Shown: piece after piece, positions 43,828-55,281 of the stretch
Layout: each line of letters begins with the position of its first letter
Position numbering within the stretch: the first letter of the stretch is position 1
Assembly (NCBI GenBank): GCA_039090855.1
Contig: CM077010.1
Span: forward strand, 42,984,905 to 43,048,904
DNA: 64,000 bases
Source of the DNA: Macrothele yani
Lineage: Eukaryota; Arthropoda; Arachnida; Araneae; Macrothelidae
Reading direction: 5' to 3'
Program-made: the position numbers and the translations under genes
The notes under the pieces: generated by a model
The model's input: only the letters and a program-made list of their open reading frames with translations
What the model was told of the DNA's origin: nothing
Database searches by the model: none

Positions 43828-45146
43828 TTTCAAAATATCTTTATTCAAGGTAGAAATCAGGAGACGAACTAACAAGGACGTCTAAATACAAATAAAATAC
43901 GATCAAAGATCGTTAAACTACTAAAACCTATATAAAAATATACAGCATAGTGCACAAGTTGAAAAATGGAGCAAAATTACAGCTCGTGATAAATGAACAG
44001 CGACAAGCATGTCTGGGCATTGAGGAAGGATTTTAACAAAAAAACTTATTGCTCATAAGTGCATTGCTGTGCGATTAACAAACTTGTTCAAGAAAATTGA
44101 GAGCTTCAGGAGACAACATTTCTCTTGCAAAAAAAAAAATACAATAAGACAGTAAGGTGTAACACATCATAGTTACAAGAATGTACAGTACAAAGCAATT
44201 GACAAACTGATCATAAGACAAATCAATGAAATGATGAATATCAGGAGAAGAACAAACTTGGACTTCCTGGTGTAAATATAATATATTACCTGTTCGGCAA
44301 TATTCAAAAACAATGTACAGATATACAGCACAGTGTCAACATGTTACAAATCAAAATCGGACCATATACAGAAATGTAACACTATTCTGTTGACCAGATA
44401 GAAAATGTAAGTATAATAAGAAAACACACGATGAATAAAGCTTTAACATATTCTCACTATCCATATGTAGTGATAGAAGAATGATAGTACCAAGCATCAC
44501 CTCACACAAAAGAACAAAATAGGTAAAATGTTTTTCAAAATATATTACTCATGAGTACAACACCATGCAATTGACTAACTTGTGCAAAAATAAATACAGT
44601 AAGAATCATTAGTCAACATGTCTCTTGAAAGAAGGTACGATATGACAGTGAGTTTTAACACAACATATTTACAAGGATGTACAGTACTATGCAATTTAAA
44701 AAACTGATTATCAGACAAATCATTGGAATGTTTAATAACAGGAAATAACTAAACTTGGACATTCTGATGCAAATAAGATGGATTACTTGTTCCGCAATAT
44801 TTTGAAAACTATGTACAATTATACAGCACAGTGCAAACATGTTCGGGAAACAAAATAGAACAAAATTACAAAAAACTACACTGCAGAAACAATATCTATG
44901 TTTATACAGCACTATGCTAATGACTAACTGCAATATTTATACTCAAAATGTAAACTAAAGACGAACTAACTTGAACGTCAATGTAGGAAAAAAAAAAAAA
45001 TACAAGATGAGTGTCACAAAAAACAATTTGCTGTGTAAACACGTACAGCCCTTTATAAAAAAAACCCATGCGGTAAATTTCCAAGCTGCGCAAAGATCTT
45101 GAAAACAGATTGTTGATATTTACATATGCATTTCTGATTCAAAAGG
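43828..45146 (-). other. LINE 3' UTR with degenerate internal repeats
   Basis: The phrase around TACAGTAC(A/T)A(A/T)GCAATT...CAGACAAATCA-like recurs near 44185-44250 and 44680-44747, about 495 bp apart. ACTAACTTGGAC-like phrases occur at about 43868, 44252, 44745 and 44963. No coding sequence. The signal for polyadenylation lies close to the left (3') end. Confidence 0.75.
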
Positions 45147-48100
45147 TCAAATACCAAATCTGCCGACAGTCAGGTACAATGACGCTGGCGAGCTGGTAAA
45201 CCATGAGGTAGCCGGTGACCAGGTGGGAAGGAACTGGCTCTCCCGACGCTGAGTAACTGCAACAGAATACTCTAGCCGAAGTCGAGATGTCAGACGGTCG
45301 CGGAAATGGCATAATAATGCCGTAGAAGCTTCATGCACAGTCAGAGGAGTAGTCAAATATCTGCAGCGTTGATGAAACACGTAGATTACATGCTTCGCTA
45401 AAATAAAAATATAGGCACAGACTGGTGGGAGCTTGACTGGGGGATAGTTCTGTAGCAGAAGAGTCCGATATGCATCAAATGTAAGATCTGCTGTAATGGA
45501 ACATTGGGCGATAGTAAATGCCAAGTTCAGCATTGGGAGTAATATAACACAGTGTTGATAGACATGGGAGACATCAGCCTCCCGAGCACAGAAAGGGCAA
45601 AGAGGGGAATCGAGAAGAGACATTCGGAAAAGAACGGAGGGAACAGGAAGGCGGCGATGGAGGAAAAGCCAATGGGTATTAATTTCTAGAGGAGCAGAAA
45701 GAGGAGACAGGGCGGCTGACCACACCGTAGCAGTGGCAGCAGGGGGAACATCAGGAATGGGGAGAGGAGGAGAAGAATGGGACATAGAGAGGGACCGATA
45801 AAGAGCTGACACCGAGAGAGAAGAAATGGGATGAGCTGAGCCAGAAGTAAGCAAGAAAAGAGGAAATGGGAGAGAAGCAGAAGGAACAAAGGAAAGACCT
45901 GAGTGGGAAGCAAGATGAGGAAATTGAGAAATGATAGATGAAAGAATAGAGTCGTAGATGTCACGAGAGGAGGAGGAGAGGAGAAGAGAGGGAGGGAGGC
46001 TGGCGAAGGGTCGCCAAGAAAGGTCAGGGTTAGTGAGATCTTTAACTGTTACCACACCTGCTCGGAGCCAGGTAGGATAGGCAAAGTACGGAAGATGAGA
46101 GGGGTGAATAATCGAAGAATAAAAGAGGGGTTCAGCAAGGAGCTCAGTTGTGGAATCAGGTGGAGAACGAGAGAGAGGGAGGGAACGAAGGAAAGTTAGA
46201 GCTTCACGGTAAACAGGGGGAAGTCGAATGAGGGTGAGGGGTCGGTGGTCCATGAGTAGTAAGGAGAGAAAAGAAAAGTTAGGGTTGCTCGGGGAGGCGA
46301 TGACGTCCCTAGCTAAAACGGCATCTGGTACTGGCGACGTGAAGAGACGGAGAAAAGTAGTAATTCTGACGGCCTTGTAGTACTCCTGTGTATCAAGGAG
46401 TCCGATGCCGCCGTGATCCGGAGGAGGCAAAGCTTTGTGACACTGACCCAGTGGTGGCAGGTCCAAATCAGAGAAGTAAGACATCGGGTAATTTCATGAA
46501 GGCGGAGTTGTAGAGACTTGACACCAAGCCAAGAGTGTGTGCACAAGGAAATCAGGTAAGTTCGAGAGAGGCGAGCTCTCTGGAAAAATGATGAGCAGAA
46601 CTGGGCTCTCCTCCAGGAGGCAGTTGACCTGATCAAGCGTGGGTGAATAGCATTCCACGTGTAGAGGGGGGCAGCTTGCAAGGAACCAAGATGAACTCCA
46701 AGGAAGCGCTGTGAGATGGACGACCAGCTTGCTCCCCAAGGGGTGTCTACACGATATGCCCATGAGCCGCACCATAAACCAGTGCTTTTAGATGAGTTGA
46801 GCGCTGCACCGGAGCATGAGGCATAAGCTGCGAATAGACGTTGGAGACACGGAAACTGTGAGTCATGACGGATGCAGATGGTGACATCATCTGCGTATGC
46901 AACAGAGGTAGTGGCATGATGTCTTGTGCAGGCAGAGAGTGGTGGCAGAACTGCTTTAAAAGATTGGTGTACAGAGCGGAGGAAGGGTTCAATTGCGATT
47001 GCAAAGAGTTGTCCGGAGAGTGGGCAACCCTGCCGCACTCCCCGGCGGAAGGGAATAGGCGCTGTGAGAAAGGTGGGCAGCTTGACCTGGAGAACCGCGT
47101 CTTGATAGAGTGAGAAAAGAAGAGAGACGAAGGAAGGAGGAAAACCGAAGTGAAGGAGTGTAGCCGATAGATAGGAATGTGAGATATTATCAAAAGCGGA
47201 TTGTTGGTCAAGAGAGAGAAGGGCGAGGGGTTCAGAGCGAGATCGGGCAAGATGGATTAGATCATTTAGTAGATGGATGTTAAGTGAGAAAGTGAACGGC
47301 CGGGAACTGTGTAAGTTTGATTTGGGGAGAGAATGTGAGTGAGAATGGGGTTAAGGCGCTGGGAAAGAAGTTTAGTATAAAGTTTATAATCTAGATTTAA
47401 GAGGGAGATAGGGCGCCAATTCCCCAGGTCAAGGAGATCACCTTTCTTAGGGAATAGTACAACATATGCTACTGTGAATCGCCTCGGTAGAGGGGAGTGA
47501 TTGAAAGCAGCAGAAAGTGCAGAAAAGAGAAATGGTAGAAGGAGAGGTAGAAAGGTTTTATAGAAGAGGAAAGTGAGGCCGTCCGGACCCGGTGCGGCCC
47601 TAGAGTTTAAAGAAGAAAACGTGGAGGATAGTTCAGAGAACGTGGGAGGAAGGAGGAGAGAAGAGGCAAGATGGGGAGGAACTTGTGGTAGGTTAGAAAG
47701 AAGTGATGCCAAAGCTGAAGAGGATGGCGGAGGAGATTCACAGAACTTCTCTGTATAGAACTTTCGGACCTGGGAACATAGAGTGAGTGGATCATCAGAC
47801 ACCTCTCCAGATGCGAGGCGAAGGTGCCGAAGTGAATTCGATGCTGTTCGTGTTTTTTCCATGGATGTAAGGAAATCGTAATTGGATGCGTCTGGCGATA
47901 GATGTTGTAGCCGGAGACGTCGTAGAGCTTGTTGAGCCAGAGGAAGGAGGATTGATCGCAGTTCTTCTTGATAGTGGCAGAAGAGAGGATCACTTAGGCT
48001 TAGGATGGAGAGCATGGAACGGACATGGTTGAGACGCATGTTTTGAAGCGTTTTTGCTTTAAAAGAAAGTTTGCGAACGTGGAGAACGAGTTGCTGTTTA

Positions 48101-48981
48101 ATGTCCAACCAAAAAGTCAGACCACAAGGAGCTGCTTGAAGTTGAGGTCGTTTGTCCTCAAGGAAGGAGCGTACTGAAGTACAGAAGTCTGGATCTGTAA
48201 GAAGAGTGTCGTCAAGAGTCCATGGACGAATTGTACGGGGTTGTGCTGGAACTGCTTGAATAATAAGAACGATGGCACAATGGTCAGAAGAAGCTGTAGG
48301 AGTGATAATAGATTCTGTCACAGCTGTAAGCAGAGTAGATGAGGCGTAGTATCTGTCAAGGCGAGCTGTGTACGGATTTTGATTATGTTGCGAGCGCCAA
48401 GTATGTACAGTCGATGAAGGATGGAAGTGACGGTGAACATCAATGAATGAGTTGTCGGAGACCACTGACTGAAGAAGATTCACCAAGTTAACACGGCGTT
48501 CTCTGGTGGAAGGAGATCGGTCCAGGGTAGGATTCAGAGTGCAATTGAAATCCCCTCCAATTAAAACATGATCTATGGGAGGAATGCGAGACAAGGCACG
48601 ACGAAGGCGAGTAAAAAGTATTGTCAAGTGGGTTGAAGAGCTTGGAATATAAATATTAAATATATGATAAGATGTGGAAGCTATGGTGAATGATGCACAC
48701 TGTAATAGGTCTCGACATAAGTTTCGAACCGAAAAAGAGGTGATTATGGAGTTGAAAGTATGGCGGATACCTATAGCTAGACCACTATGGGATGATAGTT
48801 GGTAGGCGTGGTGAAATGTGTAGTTCCACTGGCGCCATCGTGAGAATATCGTAGTGGATTGGCAATTCGTCTCTTGTAGTAAGAGAAGATCAGCTCCTAA
48901 CGGAGTGAGGTCTTCATGTACCAAGGCATTAGAAAATGGGGATGCAAATCCCCTGCAATTAAGAGATACAATCTTGAAGAC
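45147..48981 (-). pseudogene. LINE ORF2: endonuclease-reverse transcriptase, frameshifted
   Basis: ORF2 of L1/Tx1-type LINEs nicks the target and reverse transcribes the RNA. The frame enters from within the end of ORF1 (KIVSLNCRGF, about 48981) with no ATG. The AP-like endonuclease (about 48960-48200) shows LLLLQETNCQ (Glu), VLIGGDFNCTLNP and TASSDHCAIV. The RT shows SRAAPGPDGLTFLFYKT, LFPKKGDLLDLGNWRPISLL, LSLDQQSAFDNISHSYL, RQGCPLSGQLFAIAIEP and VAYADDVTI. A C-terminal CPFCAREADVSHVYQHC (about 45555-45605) is the usual Zn motif. Frameshifts are seen near 47275, 47125 and 46490. PGPDG...FYK and NWRPISLLNxDYK fit the L1/Tx1 group. Confidence 0.9.
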
Positions 48982-50776
48982 TTTTTTCCAGTAATGCTTG
49001 CTGAAGAGCCTTCACAACAGGAGGAAATGATTTGAGTCGATTAAAATAGGTTTTAGCCCACGGATGTTCCTTGCGAAGGTGGGAGATGCATTGATTAAGG
49101 ACTTGGATCTGATCATGCACTAGAGGGAGAAACGATGCATACTTTGAGAGTAAAGCATGCGTTGTGGAGTGGTCTGTCTTATGTGACAGGTATTGATGTA
49201 AATCTTCAAATGAAATCGGCCCAGTAGGAACCGAGCCATCCTTAAGGTATTCGACAAGATCCTCAAATTTAAGAGGAGGCTCTTCGTCGGCCTGGACAGA
49301 AGAGGTAGCAGCCTTTGATGGTGAATTCTTTCGAGAGGTACTACCAGTACGGGGAGAGGTGCGGGGTGATGCGGCAGTCGGCTTCTTCGGTGGGCGTCTT
49401 CGAGAAGAACCACGACGTTTCAGCGAAGGCTCAGTTGAGCTCTCATTAACTCGAGATTCGTGGACAGAAAATCCGTCATCAGCAGATTTAGAAGTATCAA
49501 TGATAAGGGCAGTGGAGAAACCCCCTGAAGGGGACTCCGCTACAGAATGACGACTCATGGGAAGCGAACAATTAAGTGAGGGAAAATCCAGTTGCTGGTC
49601 GAAGGATAAAGGGTCCGTAGACACGCGTTGACCAACTCCTGCAGTCGACTTTTGTGAAAGTTTCGATTCTGAAGCTTTCTGTGCAGTGGAAGAAGGTGTT
49701 GCTCGGCTCAGAAGAGGGCCAGAAGTTGTAGGAGAATTATCAGGAGCCTGTGATGCTAGATGTGGGCAATGCACACGTAAATGATTCTCTCCGTGGCAAA
49801 AAGTGCAGTGGAGGAAGGTAGTCACTTCAATTCTCCTACGTTGCTGTCCACAACGAACGTTGAGCACCTTTGGGCAGGCGAGCAAATGTTCATCAGATGG
49901 AAAGATCACTCTTGCACTTCGGCGAAATCCTCCTATGGATTTATCGTCTGGATCTCTCGGCGCGGCTGAAAGAGTAGTAACTGGCCCAACAACTCGGCCG
50001 AACTTACTGAGTACAGTGCACAGCGCAACGTCTGACACCTCAGGTGGAACCGGATAAAATGTAACCTGGATTGGACGCTGAGAGACAGGTTCTGGTAGAA
50101 GATGGACGTCTTTGAGGGACAAACCTTCTGTCAAGACAAGATCCGCATGCTCTTTAAGAGCAAAGTACACCAACACAGCTCGAGGTTTTCGAGCCATGTG
50201 AGTAATACTGGCTCCAGCTGGAAGTATCTGCTTGAGAGCCATACTATATTCTTTCAACTTTGTGTCTGGGAGCGCATCAAAACACACTCCGAAGTCCATT
50301 CTAGAATAGAATTGTTTTCCCGCTGGGGAATCTTCGGGAATATCTATGGTGGCAGTAAGGCCATCAACAATGACGTACGAGTCTGGTAAGACTTCTGCAA
50401 CAAACTTGGAAGGAGCTTTTGTTCCAGTAAGAGCGGCAGAGTATGCCCTAAGAGCAGGACTCGAGCGTGAGGGCTGCAACGCAACCGGCTGTTTGAACTG
50501 AGTTGAAGTAGAGGGTAAATTAGCAGCGCTGTCAGACACATCCATGTCTTCACTTAAAGCAACAGAGAGTTGCGCTGCACTGACGTCACTGGTCGAAGCA
50601 GGGCAAGAAGATTGAGCTGTAGTTGAGGAGTCACTTTCCACTTCTAGTGGTTGGGTGACGTCACCTACAAGCATTGGAGGAGATTGGTCTCGTGTCGAGG
50701 AGGAGGAGGAGGCGGCAGGAAATGCCTCGCTGATATGGGCGTGGACATCGCTCTTATCAGCAGCAGCCGCCGCCAT
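48959..50776 (-). CDS. LINE ORF1 protein (605 aa), open
   Basis: ORF1 proteins of LINEs bind RNA and chaperone the ribonucleoprotein. The frame starts with an ATG in good context (MAAAAADKSDVHAHISEAFP). Residues 1-120 are Ser/Thr-rich and disordered-looking. About 125-320 look folded and may hold an RRM-like unit (IQVTFYPVPPEVSDVALCTV). A zinc knuckle, C-x2-C-x4-H-x4-C, spans residues 324-337 (CTFCHGENHLRVHC). About 420-500 is Ser/Arg-rich and basic (RRGSSRRRPPKKPTAASPRT). The C-terminus (about 505-605) is helical-looking. The stop at 48959 overlaps the ORF2 frame. It is the longest uninterrupted frame in the window. No host gene resemblance was seen. Confidence 0.88.
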   Translation of the reverse strand: MAAAAADKSDVHAHISEAFPAASSSSSTRDQSPPMLVGDVTQPLEVESDSSTTAQSSCPASTSDVSAAQLSVALSEDMDVSDSAANLPSTSTQFKQPVALQPSRSSPALRAYSAALTGTKAPSKFVAEVLPDSYVIVDGLTATIDIPEDSPAGKQFYSRMDFGVCFDALPDTKLKEYSMALKQILPAGASITHMARKPRAVLVYFALKEHADLVLTEGLSLKDVHLLPEPVSQRPIQVTFYPVPPEVSDVALCTVLSKFGRVVGPVTTLSAAPRDPDDKSIGGFRRSARVIFPSDEHLLACPKVLNVRCGQQRRRIEVTTFLHCTFCHGENHLRVHCPHLASQAPDNSPTTSGPLLSRATPSSTAQKASESKLSQKSTAGVGQRVSTDPLSFDQQLDFPSLNCSLPMSRHSVAESPSGGFSTALIIDTSKSADDGFSVHESRVNESSTEPSLKRRGSSRRRPPKKPTAASPRTSPRTGSTSRKNSPSKAATSSVQADEEPPLKFEDLVEYLKDGSVPTGPISFEDLHQYLSHKTDHSTTHALLSKYASFLPLVHDQIQVLNQCISHLRKEHPWAKTYFNRLKSFPPVVKALQQALLEKSLQDCIS

Positions 50777-51084
50777 TGTTAATGACGAGGGCTGCCTGAG
50801 AAATCGACCAGCTAGGTCGACAATTCAAATGATGATAACAGAAAAAATAAACTACTCACCAACTTGGGAGATGTATCAAAACAAAGCACGAACCTTCAGC
50901 TTGAAGGAACACGAAAGGAAAATGACGAACCACACGATAAAACACACTAAATAGGCACACAACACGGAGCTCAGAAAAACGTGACTTAGGCCAAAGGTGG
51001 ACCGACACCGTATTAATGTATGTAAATATATGCTATGTTGTGGTTCTCTTCTATGTGTTCGGTGACTTTTGTGAATATAGTGTA

Positions 51085-52500
51085 TATTTGTAGTCAGTAA
51101 TTAACATTGTAACATCCGCTAGAATGAACGGTATCCGTAAAAAGCAAGTTGGTTTGCTTTTCGCACACGTGACGGGAACATTTTCATGTCGAGGCAAACG
51201 GCAGCAAACATGCTCATGTTTAAGGTTACATATCCGTTCTCAGATGTCTTTCCTGGCTTCTGTAGAAATAGTATGGCAAATATTATTGTTTCTAGAATAA
51301 AACGTTCCCATATTGGAATTTTGTCTATAAGCCGACCACAGCAACTGGGACAACAACGACAAAAATTTATCTCTGTCTCTTTCTGTCTCTCTCTGTGTCT
51401 CTCTCCCTCTCTCCCTTTCTCTCTCTCTCTTTCTTCCTCTCTCTTTTTTTTTGTTATTATAGGTCAACGACTCCAAATTATTTTGCCGTTTAATGCTAGG
51501 AACGCTAACTCTTAAATTCCATAGTGATTTATTTCGCAAATTTTACATAACGTACAGTTTTCGCCATTAGGTTTGCATATTGTCCATTTCCTATGAGATC
51601 ACTTTTGCGAATTCGGCCTTTCGAAAGACATGGGCTAATACTGAATCACCCACGACTACGCATATATACAAAAAGGATTTAATCTGATCTTCTTTAGTCA
51701 AACAACCTTCAATAAACTCACACACGGGCCAATTGACTATCACCATTTTCACTTTATGCATTCAAAGTTTCAACATCTAGAAGCAGCCGGCTAATTTTCT
51801 TGTCAAATCAACAATGATAATTCCTATGAGATCCCATTTGCGTAGTCAGATACATCGAGAAGTGAAAGTAATTCCGATATTGTTCCAGACAAACCCGGCA
51901 AAGGTGATGGGCAACATACCATCGAAAGCATCAACTGCTCCATTACCACGAGTCTGAGCTAGGTAAATAAATGTCTTTCAATCTCCGGTGCCCTATTCCA
52001 AGAACAACGGCATCGTGTAATAAGATCCGATATCACAGCCATACAGACAGTACAGAGGCTTCGATAGTGGAGGGATGATTGTCTTCCAAGGGTACTGATG
52101 ATCAAGGTACTGTAAGCTGAAAGATGTGTACTGCGGCAGTTCCAGAATCCATCGATGTTTGCAATAGCGGTTGCGAGAATGCGCTTAACTCCACTGGATT
52201 GCAAATGATTCAGCTCTGACGAATACACCGCTGAATGACCGACATACAGCGATACAACACTTATATTCTTAGAATTTCTCATCGGCAGAGCGGTGGTGAC
52301 GCGAAGGCGTCATCTCATTATCTGACGAAAAATGTTCTGCCGACTGGTGAATGTGGGTCAGCACGCAGGGTGTTTTCATTGCGTCATCTCTCACAGACCG
52401 GAGTTCAGTAGCGATGGCAACTTTAGTTGCGTTACTAATGAGTCAATTGGAACTTGTTGTGGCATCATGGCGACGAATCCAGCTTTTGTTGGTAATTCGG
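51085..52500. other. No gene recognised; CT-rich stretch
   Basis: Low-complexity pyrimidine sequence (CTCTCTCTCC-type) lies at about 51368-51455. The rest shows no gene. The 107-codon minus-strand frame at 51959-52282 has no motifs. Confidence 0.5.
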
Positions 52501-53437
52501 TGATCACCAAATACACGTGAGGATGACAGGCGGTTGGATGGTAGGTGATCACCAGATATACGTCAGGATGACAGGTGATTGGATGAGAGGTGATCACCAG
52601 ATACGTGGGAGGATGATAGGTGATTAGATGAGAGGTGATTACCAGATACACGTGAGGATGACAGATGATTAGATGAGAGGTGATCACCAGATACACGTGA
52701 GGATGACAGATGATTAGATGAGAGGTGATCACCAGATACACGTGTGGATGATAGGCGATTAGTTGAAAGGTGATCACCAGATACACGTGTGGATGATAGG
52801 CGATTAGTTGAAAGGTGATCACCAGATACACGTCAGGATGACAGGTGATTGGATGAGAGGTGATCACCAGATACACGTGAAGATGACAATCGATTAGATA
52901 AGAGGTGATTACCAGATACACGTGAGGATGACAGATGATTAGATGAGAGGTGATCACCAGATACACGTGTGGATGATAGGCGATTAGTTGAAAAATGATC
53001 ACCAGATACACGTGAGGATGACAGATGATTAGATGAGAGGTGATCACCAGATACACGTGTGGATGATAGGCGATTAGTTGAAAGGTGATCACCAGATACA
53101 CGTGTGTATGATAGGCGATTAGTTGAAAGGTGATCACCAGATACACGTCAGGATGACAGGTGATTGGATGAGAGGTGATCACCAGATACACGGGAGGATG
53201 ATAGGTGATTAGATGAGAGGTGATCACCAGATACACGTGAGGATGACAGGCGATTAGTTGAAAAATGATCACCAGATACACGTGAGGATGACAGGCGATT
53301 AGATGAGAGATGATCACCAGATACACGTGAGGATGTCAGGCGATTAGATGAGAGGTGATTACCAGATGCACGTGAGGATGACAGGCGATTCGATGAGAGG
53401 TGATCACGAGATACACGTGAGGATGATGGTGGATATT
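52501..53437. repeat. 45-bp minisatellite, 21 units in perfect register
   Basis: Units start TGATCACC at 52501 and recur every 45 bp to 53401 (20 exact periods, no net insertion or deletion). Each unit carries TGATCACC and usually ACACGTGAGGATGACAG. Because 45 is divisible by three, a minus-strand frame of 311 codons stays open as a 15-residue repeat of the YLVITSHLIxCHPHV type. I read this as a minisatellite, not a protein gene. Confidence 0.95.
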
Positions 53438-53792
53438 CAACACCCTAGGATTCACCGTAGAACATTATAAGGCCCAAAAAGCATATGCCATTATATCTTA
53501 AATAAAAAGTGTTTGATCAATGCATCCTTCCAGTACTTTAGTACGTAGCATAGATGTGGTCCTTAACTAAAAAAGACATACAAAGACTGCAGACCACTGA
53601 AAGAAGCATGGAGAGATTCATGCTTGGTGTAACCAAGAAAGATAAAAAGGAAACTCGTGAATAAGGAAAGTGACAAGAGTGGAAGACATCATGATCACAT
53701 TAAAATCTCTGAAATGGCAATAGGTTGGACATATTGCCAGGAAAACAGATCACCGATGATCAACCGGAATTTTAGAATGGATTTCAAGGTAC

Positions 53793-55281
53793 AGGAAATA
53801 ACACAGGAAAAAAGACCACGTGGGTGATGGGTGGATGCAGGAGACTTGCCCAAGACAGTCCGTCGTGGAAGAAACTTGGATTCCAAGGTACAGGAAAAGA
53901 ACCAGGAAAACGACCACGTGGGAGATGGGTGGATGGAGCAGATTCGCCCAAGACAGTCCGTTATGAAAGAAACTTGGATTCCAAGGTACAGAAAGATAAC
54001 CAGGAAAAAGACCACTTGGGAGATGGGTAGATGGAGGGACTGGCCCAAGACAGTCCGTTGTTTAAGAAACTTGGATTCCAAGGTACAGGAATAGACCAAG
54101 GGAAATAACCACGTAGGAGATGGGTGGATGGAGGAGACTGGCCCAAGACAATCCATTATCGAAGAAACTTGGATTCCAAGGTACAGGAAGAGACCAAGGA
54201 AAAAGACCACATGGGTGATAGGTGGATGCAGGAGACTGGCCCAAGACAGCCCGTCGTGGAAGAAACTTGGAATCCAAGGTACAGAAAGAGAACCAGGAAA
54301 AAGACCAATTGGGAGATGGGTAGATGGAGAGACTGGCCCAAGACAGTCCCTTGTGTAAGAAACTTGGATTACAAGGTACAGGAATAGACCAAGGGAAATA
54401 ACCACGTAGGAGATGGGTGGATGGAGGAGACTGGCCCAAGACAATCCGTTATCGAAGAAACTTGAATTCCAAGGTACAGAAAAGACCCAGAGAAAAGACC
54501 ACGTGGAAGATGGGTGGATGGAGGAGACTCGCCCAAGACAGCGCGATATGGAAGAAACTTGGAATCCAAGGTACAAAAAGAGAACCAGGAAAAAGACCAC
54601 TTGGGAGATGGTAGATGGAGGGACTGGCCCAAGACAGTCCGTTGTGTAAGAAACTTGGATTCCAAGGTACAGGAAGGCACCAAGGAAAATACCACAGGAG
54701 TGATAAGTGGATGCAGGAGACTGGCCCAAGACAGTCCGTCATGGAAGAAACTTGGATTGCAAGGTACACGTAAAACACCCAGGAAAACGACCTCGTGGGA
54801 GGTGAGTGGATGGAGGAGATTCGCCCAAGACGGTCCCATGTAGAAGAAACTTGGATTCCAAGGTACAGGAAAAGACCCAGAGAAAAGACCACGTGGAAGA
54901 TTAGTGGATGCAGGAGACTGGCCCAAGACAGTCTGTCGTGGAAGAAACTTGGATTCCAAGGTACAGGAAAAGACCCAGGGAAAAGACCACGTGGAAGATG
55001 GGTGGATGGAGGAGACTCGCCCAAGACAGCCAGATGTGGAAGAAACTTGGATTCCAAGGTACAGTAAGAGACCCAGGAAAAAGACCACGTAGGAGATGGG
55101 TGGATGGAAGAGACTGACCCAAGACATTCCGTTATCGAAGAAACTTAGATTCCAAGGTACAGGAAGAGACCCAGGAAAAAGACCACGTGGGCAATAGGTG
55201 GATGCAGGAGACTGGCTCAAGACAGTCCGTCGTGGAAGAAACGTGGATTCCAAGGTACAGAAAAAGACCATGTGGAAGATG
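53793..55281. repeat. 98-bp tandem array (about 15 copies)
   Basis: The phrase AACTTGGATTCCAAGGTACA starts at about 53873, 53971, 54068, 54166, 54264, 54361, 54459, 54556, 54652, 54749, 54848, 54946, 55044, 55142 and 55240. Steps are 96-99 bp, mostly 98. The unit derives from LINE coding sequence. Since 98 is not a multiple of three, long frames on both strands (up to 344 codons) are reading-frame artefacts of the array. Confidence 0.95.

Larger units (their letters stand above)
43828..50987 (-). mobile_element. Full-length L1/Tx1-like LINE (7160 bp) inserted in a Tc1 copy
   Basis: AGGCCAAAGGTGG is present on both sides (43815-43827 and 50988-51000), a 13-bp target duplication. The element lies on the minus strand: 5' UTR about 211 bp, ORF1, an overlapping ORF2 and a 3' UTR of about 1.3 kb ending with an AATAAA signal (inverse TTTATT at about 43840-43845) near the 3' junction. 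There is no obvious poly-A tail. ORF1 is intact and ORF2 has at least three frameshifts, so the copy is recent but inactive. Confidence 0.93.
42706..51082 (+). mobile_element. Tc1-like element (CACTATATTGAC family, copy 2) split by a LINE
   Basis: The left end CACTATATTAACAAAAGTCA starts at 42706 after TA (42704-42705). The right end GTCACCGAACA-like inverse sequence ends at 51082 before TA (51083-51084). Removing the LINE and one copy of its target duplication leaves about 1204 bp, the normal length for this family (compare 18085-19296). So the Tc1 was already in place when the LINE inserted. Confidence 0.9.

Noticed and set aside
45686..47758. Extra frames inside the LINE on both strands
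   Set aside because: They are shadows of ORF2 in other frames.
52391..53326. 311-codon minus-strand frame
   Set aside because: It is a translation of the 45-bp minisatellite; there is no start context or non-repeat domain.
52501..53437. CRISPR array
   Set aside because: Units are contiguous and lack unique spacers of constant length; the context is a eukaryotic genome.
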